Below are positions 5,731-6,299 of a stretch of 6,299 nucleotides of DNA, in pieces (the stretch's first letter is position 1; every line of letters begins with the position of its first letter). The translations under genes and the position numbers were made by a program. The notes under the pieces are model-generated. The model had not been told where the DNA came from. It did not search any database and saw only the letters and a list, made by a program, of their open reading frames with translations. Origin of the DNA: an uncultured Chryseolinea sp. (GTDB taxonomy: Bacteria; Bacteroidota; Bacteroidia; Cytophagales; Cyclobacteriaceae); contig CAMLER010000316.1 in the NCBI GenBank assembly GCA_946478915.1, positions 1 to 6,299 of the forward strand. The letters run 5' to 3'.

Positions 5731-5862
5731 ACCAGTTTTTATGAATCAAGCGCCATGAATTTAGAGGATGATTATTGCAAATTTTTGTCGTTTTTGGTCT
5801 TTTCAACAGGAAAATTTTAACTAAGTCTCTTTTCATACTAAATTCCACACCAAAAAAATACA

Positions 5863-6291
5863 ATGAAATTAAAACTCCTTATTTCCGCTTTGCTGTTGAT
5901 TACGAGCGTTGCGGCATTCAGTCAGGAAAAACAATCTCGCAAAGCTAAAAGGAACAATTCAATAACTGTAGAAAAAGGTCTTATCAAAGTGTCTGTCATG
6001 TATCCTTTTTCTGAAGGCAAAACATTTAATATGGACTACTATGAAACGAAACATATGCCCATGGTAGCTGGATTCCTCGGATCAAATCTGGTAAAGTACA
6101 CCATTGAAAAAGGTGTTGCCAGCGGAATTCCCAACCAACCGTTACCCTACATGGCAATTGGAACATTTTATGTAAAAAGCCTTAGCGACTACCAGGCAGC
6201 TATTGGTCCGAACAGGGATGCAATAAGAGCCGACTTCCCGAATTACACGGATGTCGCTCCTGTAATTCTGGTTAGCGAGGTGGTTAAGTAG
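5863..6291 (+). CDS. EthD-family protein with Sec signal peptide
   Basis: A 142-residue protein: a signal peptide (KLK then hydrophobic 5-19, likely cleavage around AFS/QE at 18-22), a basic linker (SRKAKR, 25-30) and an EthD-type dimeric alpha/beta-barrel domain from about 40 to the end. Domain hallmarks are KVSVMYP (42-48), FNMDYYETKHMPMV (55-68) with His64, PYMAIGTFYV (95-104) and the closing NYTDVAPVILVSEV (127-140). EthD domains are known from ethyl tert-butyl ether degradation clusters and are widespread small proteins of unclear chemistry. Family members are usually short and cytosolic, so the leader and linker are the odd feature; the mature protein should be periplasmic. The leader before the ATG is A-rich (CCAAAAAAATACA), typical of Bacteroidota. 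The TAG stop at 6289-6291 is inside the window, so the gene is complete. Confidence 0.9.
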   Translation: MKLKLLISALLLITSVAAFSQEKQSRKAKRNNSITVEKGLIKVSVMYPFSEGKTFNMDYYETKHMPMVAGFLGSNLVKYTIEKGVASGIPNQPLPYMAIGTFYVKSLSDYQAAIGPNRDAIRADFPNYTDVAPVILVSEVVK

Positions 6292-6299
6292 AGTAAATA

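Overview
The window (about 6.3 kb, moderately AT-rich coding DNA) looks like a chromosomal stretch from a member of the Bacteroidota, probably a Chitinophaga-, Sphingobacterium- or Cytophaga-like lineage. The reasons are the A/T-rich leaders without clear Shine-Dalgarno sites, a Bacteroidota-type -7 promoter element (TATCTTTG) before the first complete gene, and the protein families themselves. The lineage is inferred from style and is not proven.

Layout from left to right. Positions 1-84 may hold the tail of a plus-strand gene. Positions 120-1142 (minus) encode a luciferase-like flavin monooxygenase. Divergent from it, 1340-2281 (plus) encodes a Tat-exported TIM-barrel sugar isomerase/epimerase. 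A 360-bp non-coding gap with a GC-rich core follows. Then comes 2642-3670 (plus), an alcohol-dehydrogenase-type MDR protein whose catalytic zinc cysteines are replaced by Ala and Ser while its structural zinc site is intact. A 740-bp gap follows, again with a GC-rich, hairpin-bearing island. Then 4411-5049 (plus), a SAM-dependent methyltransferase; a terminator-like hairpin at 5135-5194 in the convergent gap; 5275-5730 (minus), an ArsN2-type GNAT acetyltransferase; and, divergent from it, 5863-6291 (plus), a small EthD-family protein with a signal peptide.

The genes do not form an operon. Each is flanked by at least about 110 bp of non-coding DNA and orientations alternate, so they look like single-gene transcription units. 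Several are small redox or modification enzymes (flavin monooxygenase, MDR reductase, methyltransferase, acetyltransferase, EthD), as in an accessory detoxification or secondary-metabolism region, but nothing in the sequence ties them into one pathway.

I found no CRISPR array, tRNA, rRNA, insertion sequence or clearly new multi-gene system. The points most worth checking are the zinc-site loss in the MDR enzyme and the two GC-rich intergenic islands, which share collinear short blocks and may be dispersed repeats or structured RNA.
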